From contig JAUIAM010000019.1 of assembly GCA_030425485.1 (NCBI GenBank), positions 1 to 64,000 on the forward strand: a stretch of 64,000 nt of DNA, given 5' to 3'. This DNA is from Verrucomicrobiia bacterium. GTDB lineage: Bacteria; Verrucomicrobiota; Verrucomicrobiia; Opitutales; Cerasicoccaceae. This document shows, one piece after another, positions 35,474 through 42,883 of the stretch. Positions within the stretch are counted from its first letter, which is position 1; every line of letters begins with the position of its first letter. The position numbers and the translations under genes are program-made. Under the pieces are notes generated by a model that saw only the letters and a program-made list of their open reading frames with translations, was not told where the DNA came from and ran no database searches.

Positions 35474-36288
35474 GCGTTTTCGAGGCGTTTGATTTCCTTG
35501 ACGGCTCGGCGGACGTCCCACCAGTTGACGTCGTCGGCGTTGCGGATGTAGGCCGAAAGGAGGGCCTTGTCGCACAGGTTGTTTATCAGGCGCGGCGTGC
35601 CGCGGGTTTGTCGGAAGATCTTGCGCAGGGCGCGGGGAGTAAAGCGCGGGCGGCCATTGGCCCCGGCGAGGGAGAGGCGGTGCTGGACGTAGGATTCGGT
35701 TTCCTTGCGGTCAAGGGGGTGCAGGTCGTAGTAAACGAGCACGCGTTGCCGGAGCTGGCGCAGACGCTTTTCGCGGAGCTTGGCCTTGAGCTCGGGCTGG
35801 CCCATGAGGATGATCTGGAGCAGCTTCTGGTCGTCGGTTTCGAGGTTGGAGAGGAGGCGAATCTGCTCCATGACTTCAAAGGAGAGGTTTTGGGCCTCGT
35901 CGATGAGCATGACGATTTCCTTGCCCGCTTCGATGCGTGCAAGGAGGGCTTCGTTGAGGCGTCCGGTGCGGTCGGCGTGGGTGTGCTCGTCCACGGGCTC
36001 GCCCAGCTCTCGGAGGATATTGAGGATGAGCTGCTCTTCGTCGATACGGGGGTTGAGCAGGAGAACGGTCTCGTAGCGCTCGTCATCCAGCTCGTTCAGG
36101 AGTGCGCGGCAGAGGGTGGTTTTTCCGCAGCCGACTTCGCCCGTGAGCACGATAAAGCCTTTGCGCTCGGAGATGCCGTAGCGCAGGTGAGAGAGGGCCT
36201 CCTGATGAGTCGGACTGAGAAAGAGGAACTTTGGGTCCGGCGTCACATTGAAGGGCATCGCCTGAAATCCGTAAAACTGCTGGTACAT
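35470..36288 (-). CDS. ExeA/GspA-type AAA ATPase
   Basis: The 272-residue ATPase opens with MYQQFYGFQAMPFNVTPDPK, the typical ExeA/GspA/MshM start. Walker A is TGEVGCGKTTLCRALL at about 50-65 and Walker B is EIVMLIDEAQNLSFE at about 132-146, followed by sensor LLQIILMGQPELKAKLREKR. Aeromonas ExeA continues into a membrane helix and a peptidoglycan-binding domain. This protein ends at the ATPase domain, so the envelope part must be supplied by the coupled GspB-like protein. It starts at 36288 and overlaps the next gene by ATGA. It is the first gene of a three-gene unit. Confidence 0.88.
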   Translation of the reverse strand: MYQQFYGFQAMPFNVTPDPKFLFLSPTHQEALSHLRYGISERKGFIVLTGEVGCGKTTLCRALLNELDDERYETVLLLNPRIDEEQLILNILRELGEPVDEHTHADRTGRLNEALLARIEAGKEIVMLIDEAQNLSFEVMEQIRLLSNLETDDQKLLQIILMGQPELKAKLREKRLRQLRQRVLVYYDLHPLDRKETESYVQHRLSLAGANGRPRFTPRALRKIFRQTRGTPRLINNLCDKALLSAYIRNADDVNWWDVRRAVKEIKRLENA

Positions 36289-36461
36289 GAGGCTTTGCGT
36301 CGCCCAGTCGTGATGGCGAAACTGGGGGGTAGGCTATAGTCCCGCGCGGGCTCAAGGCCAGTCAAAACCCATCAAAACACGGTAAGTCACTTGTAAAAGA
36401 AGGGTTGTCAGTGCCTCGATTCTTGCGCAAGGTTTGGGCTTAACCTATTCCCTCTCCGCAG

Positions 36462-36761
36462 ATGGCTCCGTCCCGCACCCTATTGTACAAGACCATTGTT
36501 GCCGCGCTTTCAGTTGTATTGCTGGCCGTGGTGAGTGTGTTTGGTGTCTTGCTGGTGCGGACTTCGGGAGAGTACAGTGGTTACCGGGAGCGGGAAATCG
36601 TTCTGCTGGAAGAGATTGAGACGGCCAAGGAGGAGCGAAGCTACAAACAGGCTTACCTCAAAAAGCTGCTCAACGACCCGGAGTTTTTCGAGCGGGTGGC
36701 GCGGGAACGCCTGGGGTACTCGCGCGATGGGGAGATCATCATTCGCTTCGAAGAAGAGTAG
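36462..36761 (+). CDS. FtsB/DivIC-like septum formation initiator
   Basis: The 99-residue protein has one N-terminal membrane helix (IVAAALSVVLLAVVSVFGVLL region), a coiled coil (YREREIVLLEEIETAKEERS) and the family's terminal signature NDPEFFERVARERLGYSRDGE. FtsB/DivIC partners FtsL and FtsQ in the division complex. Division genes are not adjacent, and the gene stands alone, divergent from the ExeA-like operon. The ATG at 36462 is the only suitable start, with a weak ribosome-binding site. The membrane-proximal and terminal motifs make the family call firm, while the choice between FtsB and DivIC naming is arbitrary. Confidence 0.85.
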   Translation: MAPSRTLLYKTIVAALSVVLLAVVSVFGVLLVRTSGEYSGYREREIVLLEEIETAKEERSYKQAYLKKLLNDPEFFERVARERLGYSRDGEIIIRFEEE

Positions 36762-36886
36762 GTCTCACTCCGGCTTTTACGGCTTTTTTATCCTTCCCGT
36801 TGCTTAATGCAGGGATGAGTTGAGCCGATATACAGGGTAAGCACCACTTATAGCACAACCCATAACCTGAGTAGGAGTTGAAAGCG

Positions 36887-37270
36887 ATGATTACCCACAA
36901 GTTAGATTTTGGCACCTTTACTATCCATGACCGCTGCATGGTCGGCGAGTTTGCTCGCGGTGTGGACTTTGATCGCGATAAGCTGCTCACCCTGAAAGCC
37001 CTCTCCGAGGAGCACTTTGACGGGGCTTTTGGCTACATCGCCAACCGAGTGAACAGCTACTCCATCGATCCGTGTATCTACAAAGATGTCGGCCCGATCA
37101 ACCACCTCACCTCGATTGCCTTTGTGACTTACCGCAACGCGCAGTTGCAGGCCCTTCAGGTCGAGCGTTGCTTTATGCCGACCCTGCCCACGGGGAGCTT
37201 TTTCTCCCTCATTGATGCGATTAACTGGACGCACAGCACCTTGCGCCAGGTTGAGTCGCTGCGGCGATAG
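36887..37270 (+). CDS. Unknown 127-residue protein
   Basis: I do not recognise a named family. The sequence (ITHKLDFGTFTIHDRCMVGE, KALSEEHFDGAFGYIANRVN, SIAFVTYRNAQLQALQVERC) has the strand-helix rhythm of SpoIIAA/STAS-like folds, and the central FGYIANRVNSYSIDP resembles a YkoF or STAS strand, but this is weak. No signal peptide or membrane helix is present. The ATG at 36887 is preceded by AGGAG (36873-36877) at nine bases. An in-frame TTG at 36878 is less likely. It stands between ftsB-like and UDP-sugar genes with no clear operon link. Confidence 0.6.
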   Translation: MITHKLDFGTFTIHDRCMVGEFARGVDFDRDKLLTLKALSEEHFDGAFGYIANRVNSYSIDPCIYKDVGPINHLTSIAFVTYRNAQLQALQVERCFMPTLPTGSFFSLIDAINWTHSTLRQVESLRR

Positions 37271-37371
37271 CGAAAACCTGGGCCGTCCGGGCACCTGCGC
37301 GGGCAGGCTTTTGCGGGCGCGAACCCGCTTTTTCATTGCCCTCAGGGGTGTGCATCTTGTACACCCGCTGC

Positions 37372-38799
37372 ATGTCTATGCACGCTGCTTTAAAGGAAAG
37401 TTTTGAACAGGCCGGACAGGGGCACGTCTTCCGTTTTTGGGACCGCCTGATCGAGGAAGAGCGCGACGCGCTCTGCGCTCAGGCCGCACAGATTGACCTC
37501 TCGGAGGTTGATCGTTTGGTCAAGGAGCTGGTTTTCGGTGATGGCGCCCACGGGGTTGATCTGAGCGACCTCGCTCCGGCACCCTATATTCCGCTGTCCG
37601 GCAACGGCGGCAAGGCAGACGATTGGGCCGAGGCCACGCAACTGGGCGAAGACGCCCTGCGGGCCGGACGCGTGGCTGCCTTTGTGGTGGCGGGTGGTCA
37701 AGGCACGCGTCTGGGCTTTAACGGCCCCAAGGGCACCTACCCGGTGACGCCCGTGCGCAAACACAGTCTCTTTCAGGTTTTTGCCGAGAAAATCAAGGCC
37801 GCGAGCACCCGCTACGGTAAGCCCATCCCATGGTTTATCATGACCAGTAACCTCAACTACGAGGCGACGGTGCGCTTCTTCGAGCAGCATGCCTTTTTCG
37901 GTCTGGATGAGGACACGGTGCATTTCTTCCAGCAGGGGCTCATGCCGGCAGTCGATTATGACGGCAAGATCCTGCTCGAGACTCCGGGCCGCATCGCCAT
38001 GACGCCTGACGGGCACGGTGGTTCGCTCCGCGCGCTGGTCCGCAGTGGTGCCGTAGCCAAAATGGAAGAGGCCGGCATCGACGTCATCAGCTACTTCCAG
38101 GTGGACAATCCCTTGGTCAAGTGCATCGACCCGGCTTTTATCGGTTTCCACCTCAAGGCGGAGTCGGAGATGTCCTCCAAGATGCTCCCCAAGCGTCACT
38201 CCAAGGAAAAGCTCGGGCACTTCTGCACCCAGCGCGGTAAGACCGTCATCGTCGAATACAGCGACATGCCGGACGAGTTGACCGAGGCGACGGACGAGCA
38301 GGGTAACTTGCGCTACATCGCGGGCAGCATCGCCATCCACACCCTGAGCCGCGACTTTATCAAGCGCATGGGCGGCAACGATGTTTCCGCCAGCCTGCCT
38401 TTCCACCGTGCGGACAAGAAGATCCAGACCGTGACCGACGAGGGGCACCCCATCAAACCCGAGAGCCCCAACGGGGTGAAGTTCGAGATGTTTGTCTTCG
38501 ATGCGCTGCCCTTTGCCCAGCAGCCCGTCATTCTGGAGACGGCCCGCGAGGACGACTTCAGCCCGGTGAAAAATGCCGAGGGCGCGGACTCGCCGCAGAC
38601 TTGCCGCGAGGACCAGCTCCGCGAGTATACCCGCTGGCTCAAGGCGGCCGGAGTTGAGATTGATACTGACGGGGCTGGGTTGCCCGCCGCGAGCTTCGAG
38701 ATCAGCCCGCTCTTTGCCGACAGCGAGCGCACCTTTGTCGATGCCTGGTCAAAGCTGGCCAACCCGCCCGCTATCACCGAAGGGCTGGTCATCGAGTAG
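37372..38799 (+). CDS. UDP-sugar pyrophosphorylase (UDPGP family)
   Basis: The 475-residue protein belongs to the eukaryotic-type UDPGP/UAP1 family. It has the nucleotide-binding loop VAGGQGTRLGFNGPKGTYPV at about 106-125, the uridine-binding PWFIMTSNLNYEAT segment and DGHGGSLRALVRSG at about 218-231. The family makes UDP-GlcNAc or UDP-glucose from the sugar 1-phosphate and UTP, and residue patterns do not settle which. A phosphohexomutase follows on the same strand, which would supply the sugar 1-phosphate. Two ATGs (37372 and 37378) can start it, and neither has a strong Shine-Dalgarno. The end and length agree with family members. Confidence 0.88.
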   Translation: MSMHAALKESFEQAGQGHVFRFWDRLIEEERDALCAQAAQIDLSEVDRLVKELVFGDGAHGVDLSDLAPAPYIPLSGNGGKADDWAEATQLGEDALRAGRVAAFVVAGGQGTRLGFNGPKGTYPVTPVRKHSLFQVFAEKIKAASTRYGKPIPWFIMTSNLNYEATVRFFEQHAFFGLDEDTVHFFQQGLMPAVDYDGKILLETPGRIAMTPDGHGGSLRALVRSGAVAKMEEAGIDVISYFQVDNPLVKCIDPAFIGFHLKAESEMSSKMLPKRHSKEKLGHFCTQRGKTVIVEYSDMPDELTEATDEQGNLRYIAGSIAIHTLSRDFIKRMGGNDVSASLPFHRADKKIQTVTDEGHPIKPESPNGVKFEMFVFDALPFAQQPVILETAREDDFSPVKNAEGADSPQTCREDQLREYTRWLKAAGVEIDTDGAGLPAASFEISPLFADSERTFVDAWSKLANPPAITEGLVIE

Positions 38800-38903
38800 G
38801 TCGAAACTAAGGCGGAGTTGAGAAAGAGTGGCAGGTTTACTGCTAGACTGAAAAAGCAACCGCTCTCGACTCACGCCCTTTGGTCATACGAGAACGTCCC
38901 CCC

Positions 38904-38934
38904 TTCATCACTCAACATTCATCATTCATCACTC
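38904..38934 (+). repeat. ATTCATCATTCATCACTC-type degenerate repeat
   Basis: The sequence TTCATCACTCAACATTCATCATTCATCACTC immediately precedes the mutase ATG. Its reverse complement recurs as GAATGATGAGTGATGAA at 62944-62960. The TCATYA-rich low-complexity core suggests a dispersed filler element rather than a coding or regulatory signal. Confidence 0.5.
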
Positions 38935-38936
38935 CC

Positions 38937-40901
38937 ATGAGCACTCTGGAATCTGTTAAAAAGGCCGGTCAGTCCGGCAAACTGCTGGCCACCAGCGTTG
39001 AGAATATCGAGTCCTGGCTTAGCGCCGGATTCCTGCCTGCATGGGCGGTGGCCGCGGTTGACGAACTGGTGGCAGACGAGGCTTGGGATGAGCTCAACAA
39101 CCGCTTTTACCAGCCGATCAAGTTTGGCACGGGCGGCATGCGCACGCGCACTATTGGCGAGGTCACGCCCCCGAGCGAAATGGGCACGCCGGACAAGCTT
39201 GGGGCTCCCGAGCACCCCGCCGTGGGCACAAACATGCTCAACGACTTCAACGTCGTGCGCGCCACGGTCGGCCTTTACCGCCACTGCGAAGCTTACCTGG
39301 CCGAGACGGAGACCTGCGACGTGCCCAAGCTGGTCATCGCCCACGACGTGCGCCACTTTTCGCGTCACTTCTGCGAGCTGGCCGCCTCGACCTGGAGCAA
39401 GCTCGGCGGTCTGGCCATGATTTTTGACGGTCCCCGGGCCACCCCGCACCTGAGCTTTGCCGTGCGCTATCTCAAGTGCACCGCCGGTCTGGTGATTACC
39501 GCCAGCCACAACCCACCCCACGACAACGGCTACAAGGCGTACTTCTGCGACGGCGCACAGGTCGTGAGCCCGCACGCCGAGGCCATCATCGAGGAATTTA
39601 CCTCGGTTGCGCTCGGTGATTTGCCGCCCTTTTTGGAGATAGATTTGAGCAAGGTGGTCACGCTGTCCGAGTCTGTCGACGAGGCCTACTACGAGGCACT
39701 GGAGGACAACGTGCTCGACCCGGAAGTCTTTGAAACGGCCCGGCCCTCGCTCGTTTTTACGCCCAACCACGGGACGGGTGCGATCAGTGCCATTCCGCTC
39801 ATGGAGGCCTTTGACATCGAGGTGCATCCCGTCGAGGAGCAGATGGTGCAGGACGCCCGTTTCCCCACGGTCGAGTCGCCTAACCCCGAGGTGAAGAGCG
39901 CCTTCGACCTGGCCTTGAAGAAGGCCGAAGCGGTCAAGGCCGATGGCGTCATCGCCACGGACCCGGACGCCGACCGCCTCGGCGTTGGTGCGCGGAACAA
40001 GGAGGGCGAAATGGTGCTCTACACGGGCAACATGCTTGGCTCCTGCCTGGCCGAGTACCGCGTGAGCAAACTCAAGGAGCTGGGCATCATCCCGCTGGAG
40101 GGCAGCAGCAACGCCGCGCTTATCAAGACTTTCGTGACCACTCCGATGCAGGAGGCCATCGCCGAAGCCCACGGCTTGAAGTGCATAAACACGCTGACCG
40201 GGTTCAAGTGGATCGGCGAAAAGCTCAAGCACTACCAGGAGGATCTGGAGGACAAGCTCTTTGACGAGGAGGGGCTGGCCATCGACTACGACGAGACCGA
40301 CCTCTCGACCCGCGTTGGCCTGCTCATGGACTACAGCACGTACTACGTCTTTGGCGGGGAGGAGAGCTACGGCTACCTGGCCAGTGACCGCGTGCGCGAC
40401 AAGGACGCCACCGGCGCGATCCTGATGTTTAGCGAGCTCATGGCCTACCTCAAGGGGCAGGGACTCACGCTGGCCGAGTACCTGGACGGTTTGTATTTAA
40501 AATATGGATACTACGCCGAGTCCCTGCTGAATATTTACTTTGAGGGCGCGGCGGGCTCGCAGAAGATCAAGAACATCATCAACAGCTACCGTACGGACCC
40601 GCCAAAGGAGATCATGGGCGCGAAGGTGACCAGGCTGATCGACTTCGGTAAGGACGACCTGCACGACGCGGACGAAAAGCCCATCCCGAAGGAGGACTTT
40701 TACTTCGTCGAACTGGACAATGGCTACCGTTACGCGGTGCGTGGCTCAGGCACGGAGCCCAAGATCAAGTTCTATTGCTTCGCCCGCGAGGACGTCGAGT
40801 CGGCCGAAAGCCTGGAGTCCGTTAAAGCAGAGACGCAGAAGAAAATCGCCGAAATGAAGGCCGTGCTTGAAGCAGATGCCCGCAAGCGTGCCGGAGAGTA
40901 G
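38937..40901 (+). CDS. Phospho-sugar mutase (phosphoglucomutase/phosphomannomutase)
   Basis: The 654-residue enzyme is an alpha-D-phosphohexomutase with all four signature blocks. These are the phosphoserine loop TASHNPPHDNGYK (Ser near 190), the metal loop ATDPDADRLGVGARN, the sugar loop GGEESYGYLASD and the phosphate loop RGSGTEPKIKFYC. It interconverts hexose 6- and 1-phosphates. It is longer than typical prokaryotic mutases (about 450-580), partly through N-terminal and C-terminal additions. I use the ATG at 38937. The upstream in-frame codons to 38880 read through the repeat and are not conserved-looking. It probably works with the UDP-sugar pyrophosphorylase just upstream. Confidence 0.92.
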   Translation: MSTLESVKKAGQSGKLLATSVENIESWLSAGFLPAWAVAAVDELVADEAWDELNNRFYQPIKFGTGGMRTRTIGEVTPPSEMGTPDKLGAPEHPAVGTNMLNDFNVVRATVGLYRHCEAYLAETETCDVPKLVIAHDVRHFSRHFCELAASTWSKLGGLAMIFDGPRATPHLSFAVRYLKCTAGLVITASHNPPHDNGYKAYFCDGAQVVSPHAEAIIEEFTSVALGDLPPFLEIDLSKVVTLSESVDEAYYEALEDNVLDPEVFETARPSLVFTPNHGTGAISAIPLMEAFDIEVHPVEEQMVQDARFPTVESPNPEVKSAFDLALKKAEAVKADGVIATDPDADRLGVGARNKEGEMVLYTGNMLGSCLAEYRVSKLKELGIIPLEGSSNAALIKTFVTTPMQEAIAEAHGLKCINTLTGFKWIGEKLKHYQEDLEDKLFDEEGLAIDYDETDLSTRVGLLMDYSTYYVFGGEESYGYLASDRVRDKDATGAILMFSELMAYLKGQGLTLAEYLDGLYLKYGYYAESLLNIYFEGAAGSQKIKNIINSYRTDPPKEIMGAKVTRLIDFGKDDLHDADEKPIPKEDFYFVELDNGYRYAVRGSGTEPKIKFYCFAREDVESAESLESVKAETQKKIAEMKAVLEADARKRAGE

Positions 40902-40911
40902 GGGGCTCGCG

Positions 40912-41133
40912 ATGAGAACGTGCTACCTGGTCATCGGCTCTGTGCTCTGCCTGCTTATCAGCGCAGGCTGCGAGAGCTCGGATCACGTAAACGAGCAGGT
41001 GCTGCTGCATCCGCAGGCTGGGTCGACGCCCAACTTTACGCCGCACGATGATGTCTACGACCGCCGCGCGCCTAACGACAACCCCCACGGCTACCCCTTC
41101 GAGGCGGATTCGCCCCGGGCCGCACAACAGTAA
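40912..41133 (+). CDS. Small lipoprotein (73 residues)
   Basis: This small protein has a lipoprotein signal (YLVIGSVLCLLISAGC), with the lipobox cysteine near residue 20. The tail is short and polar, ending in NPHGYPFEADSPRAAQQ. No domain is recognised. The ATG at 40912 lies ten bases after the mutase stop and follows a purine-rich GGAGAGTAGGGGG, a good ribosome-binding site. It is probably co-transcribed with the mutase. It is anchored in the envelope, and nothing more can be said of its function. Confidence 0.65.
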   Translation: MRTCYLVIGSVLCLLISAGCESSDHVNEQVLLHPQAGSTPNFTPHDDVYDRRAPNDNPHGYPFEADSPRAAQQ

Positions 41134-41184
41134 GGCATCCGCTGCTTGACTTTCCCGGCTCAGCTAACACCTTTATTCTCAACT

Positions 41185-41463
41185 ATGAAGATGTTACTCG
41201 CTGCTATCGCCGTATCTGGAGCTTGCCTGTTGACGTTGAGCGGGTGTGACACCTACAAGGACGATGTCGGGCGCGACCCGATTCGCTCGACCATCTCGGG
41301 TAACCCCGACGAGGTGAATACCTACTCGGAGCGCGTGCGTGCGGCTAACCAGAAGCGGACGGCAGAGCAGGCGGAGAACCCGACCTACGACCCCGGCCAC
41401 ACCTCACGTTCGGCCTTTGACTCGAATAATCAGGGCCCGCTGGATACGCTCAAGAAGTACTAA
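41185..41463 (+). CDS. Small lipoprotein (92 residues)
   Basis: A second lipoprotein, with signal KMLLAAIAVSGACLLTLSGC (lipobox LTLSGC) and a polar mature part rich in Asn, Asp and Arg (DDVGRDPIRSTISGN, QAENPTYDPGHTSRS). It is not clearly homologous to the preceding lipoprotein, though both are short, Asn/Pro/Asp-rich and adjacent. The ATG at 41185 begins the signal peptide. No function can be assigned. Confidence 0.65.
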   Translation: MKMLLAAIAVSGACLLTLSGCDTYKDDVGRDPIRSTISGNPDEVNTYSERVRAANQKRTAEQAENPTYDPGHTSRSAFDSNNQGPLDTLKKY

Positions 41464-41501
41464 GTTTGCCAATAGGCTAAACGTAGGCGGTCAGCATTGA
41501 T

Positions 41502-41534
41502 AAAAAAGCCACTGCTGCCCGGGCAACAGTGGCT
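41502..41534 (-). terminator. Intrinsic terminator of the SRPBCC-VOC gene
   Basis: On the minus strand, a 14-bp stem (41534-41521 with 41520-41507, one mismatch) with essentially no loop spacer is followed by TTTTTT (41507-41502). It lies 25 bases after the stop of the SRPBCC-VOC gene. Confidence 0.85.
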
Positions 41535-41558
41535 GGTGATAAACGCTGTGGTGCGGGA

Positions 41559-42395
41559 TTAGCAGTTGCCCTTCCAGAAGGCAATGGTGCCACCTTGCGG
41601 ATCAGCGATGACGGCCATCGTGCCCATGTTGCCGATGTCAGTTGCAGGCAGGACGACGCTTGCGCCGAGTTCCTTTGCTTTGGTCAGGGTCTCTTCGACA
41701 GACTCGACGCTGATGTAGCTCCCCCAGTGGGTGGGCACATTCCCATCGCCGCACTCCGGGGTGACTTCTACGACTCCGGCCAAGGGCAGGCAGCCATCAC
41801 TGAACATCGTGTAGGTCTTGTCTGTGCCGGCGATGGGCATTTCCACCGTTTCCCAACCCATGAGGGCGGTGTAGAATGCCTTCGAGGCCTGCGGGTCGCG
41901 GGTGAAGAGCTCGTTCCAGTTGATGCGTCCGGGGCGGTGCATCTGGGTGACGAAGAGCAGGCGGTCGAAGCTGCCGTTCCAGCCCTCGTGGTGATTGTCG
42001 CGGGTGGCGGCGTCGGCCAGCCCCGCGTGGAGCATGTGCAGGGTGGTGCCGCCGTTTTCCTCCTTAAAGGTAAAGCTTACGCGCGTTTCGATCCCGGAGA
42101 ACTCCGGGTGGCCGTACCACTGGAAGGTGTAGGCAATTTTTTCGTTGGGGATGATTTCGAGGTACTCGCCCTTGAGGCCGATCTGCCCGTACTCTCCGGT
42201 GCTGATCTGGAGGTCGTACTGGCCGCCGACGCGGAAGTCGAACGCACCATCGAGTACCTGGCAGGGTTCGGGGCAGAGCCACTGCTTGAGGCTCTCCAGG
42301 TTAGTAAAGTGGCGGTAGACTTTCTCCACAGGTGCGCGAAAATGGCGCGCGATGAAAAGGTCGCAGGTGGTATCGGCTGGAGGGGAATCATTCAT
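41559..42395 (-). CDS. SRPBCC (AHSA1-like) and VOC/glyoxalase fusion protein
   Basis: The 278-residue protein has an N-terminal SRPBCC/AHSA1-type helix-grip domain (RHFRAPVEKVYRHFTNLESL, FRVGGQYDLQISTGEYGQIG, WNGSFDRLLFV). A C-terminal vicinal-oxygen-chelate domain follows (NWNELFTRDPQASKAFYTAL, THWGSYISVESVEETLTKAKELGA, AVIADPQGGTIAFWKG). Separate AHSA1 proteins are frequently encoded with ArsR regulators, as here. Fusion to a VOC domain in one chain is less usual. Both domains bind small hydrophobic or metal-linked ligands. The start overlaps the arsR stop as ATGA, so the two are co-translated. A strong terminator follows. Confidence 0.86.
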   Translation of the reverse strand: MNDSPPADTTCDLFIARHFRAPVEKVYRHFTNLESLKQWLCPEPCQVLDGAFDFRVGGQYDLQISTGEYGQIGLKGEYLEIIPNEKIAYTFQWYGHPEFSGIETRVSFTFKEENGGTTLHMLHAGLADAATRDNHHEGWNGSFDRLLFVTQMHRPGRINWNELFTRDPQASKAFYTALMGWETVEMPIAGTDKTYTMFSDGCLPLAGVVEVTPECGDGNVPTHWGSYISVESVEETLTKAKELGASVVLPATDIGNMGTMAVIADPQGGTIAFWKGNC

Positions 42396-42766
42396 GAGCG
42401 TTGTTCGTTAGAGGATTGCGGTGCGTTTTGAGAGTCTTGGGCCTCCGCCTTGAGCAGGGCGTCGAGGCGGTCAAAGCTGCCCTGCCAGAAGTCGCGGTAG
42501 GGCTGGAGCCAGTCGAAGGCATCGCGCAGCGGTGTGGCGTTGAGCTGGAGAAAGTGCGTGCGGCCCTCGATGCGGCGTGTGAGCAGTCCGGCCTTTTCCA
42601 GCACCTGCACATGCTTGGAGACCCCGGCAAAAGACATCTGCCGTTGAGCTGCGAGGTCGCTGATGCGGCGTTCGCCACCGGATAGCTCCTCGATCAGCCC
42701 GCGGCGGGTGGGATCGGCCAGAGCAGCAAAGGCCTGGGAAATGTGCTGATCACTTTTATCAACCAT
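42392..42766 (-). CDS. ArsR-family winged-helix transcriptional regulator
   Basis: The 124-residue protein has the ArsR winged helix-turn-helix: FAALADPTRRGLIEELSGGE, RRISDLAAQRQMSFAGVSKH (recognition helix) and VQVLEKAGLLTRRIEGRTHF (wing). The cysteine metal site of classical ArsR/SmtB is absent, so the sensed signal is unlikely to be a metal through the canonical alpha-3 site. It belongs to the subgroup paired with AHSA1/SRPBCC proteins. The downstream gene overlaps by ATGA. A perfect 28-bp palindrome 39 bases upstream of the start is the likely operator. A GTG at 42787 is an alternative start. Confidence 0.88.
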   Translation of the reverse strand: MVDKSDQHISQAFAALADPTRRGLIEELSGGERRISDLAAQRQMSFAGVSKHVQVLEKAGLLTRRIEGRTHFLQLNATPLRDAFDWLQPYRDFWQGSFDRLDALLKAEAQDSQNAPQSSNEQRS

Positions 42767-42804
42767 TAGGTTGAGTAAAATCCGCACAGTTAGCTTTGGT
42801 CAAG

Positions 42805-42832
42805 ATAAATTAAACCAATTGGTTTAATTTAT
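42805..42832. promoter_or_regulatory. Perfect 28-bp palindrome, probable ArsR operator
   Basis: The half-site ATAAATTAAACCAA (42805-42818) is followed exactly by its complement (42819-42832), with centre AATT. It lies 39 bases upstream of the arsR ATG. Its downstream edge abuts the T-tract of the PEP-CTERM gene terminator. Winged-helix dimers bind such sites, so autoregulation is the simplest reading. No binding data are available. Confidence 0.7.
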
Positions 42833-42836
42833 GTCT

Positions 42837-42869
42837 AAAAACAAACCCGAGTATTGGACTCGGGTTTGT
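42837..42869 (-). terminator. Intrinsic terminator of the PEP-CTERM gene
   Basis: On the minus strand a perfect 11-bp stem (ACAAACCCGAG, 7-nt loop, CTCGGGTTTGT; 42869-42841) is followed by five Ts (42841-42837). It lies 14 bases after the stop at 42884. Confidence 0.85.
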
Positions 42870-42883
42870 CAAAAGGGGCAGAA

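Noticed and set aside
38922-40232. 436-residue minus-strand frame opposite the phosphohexomutase gene
   Set aside because: Shadow of the mutase, which has four intact signature motifs.
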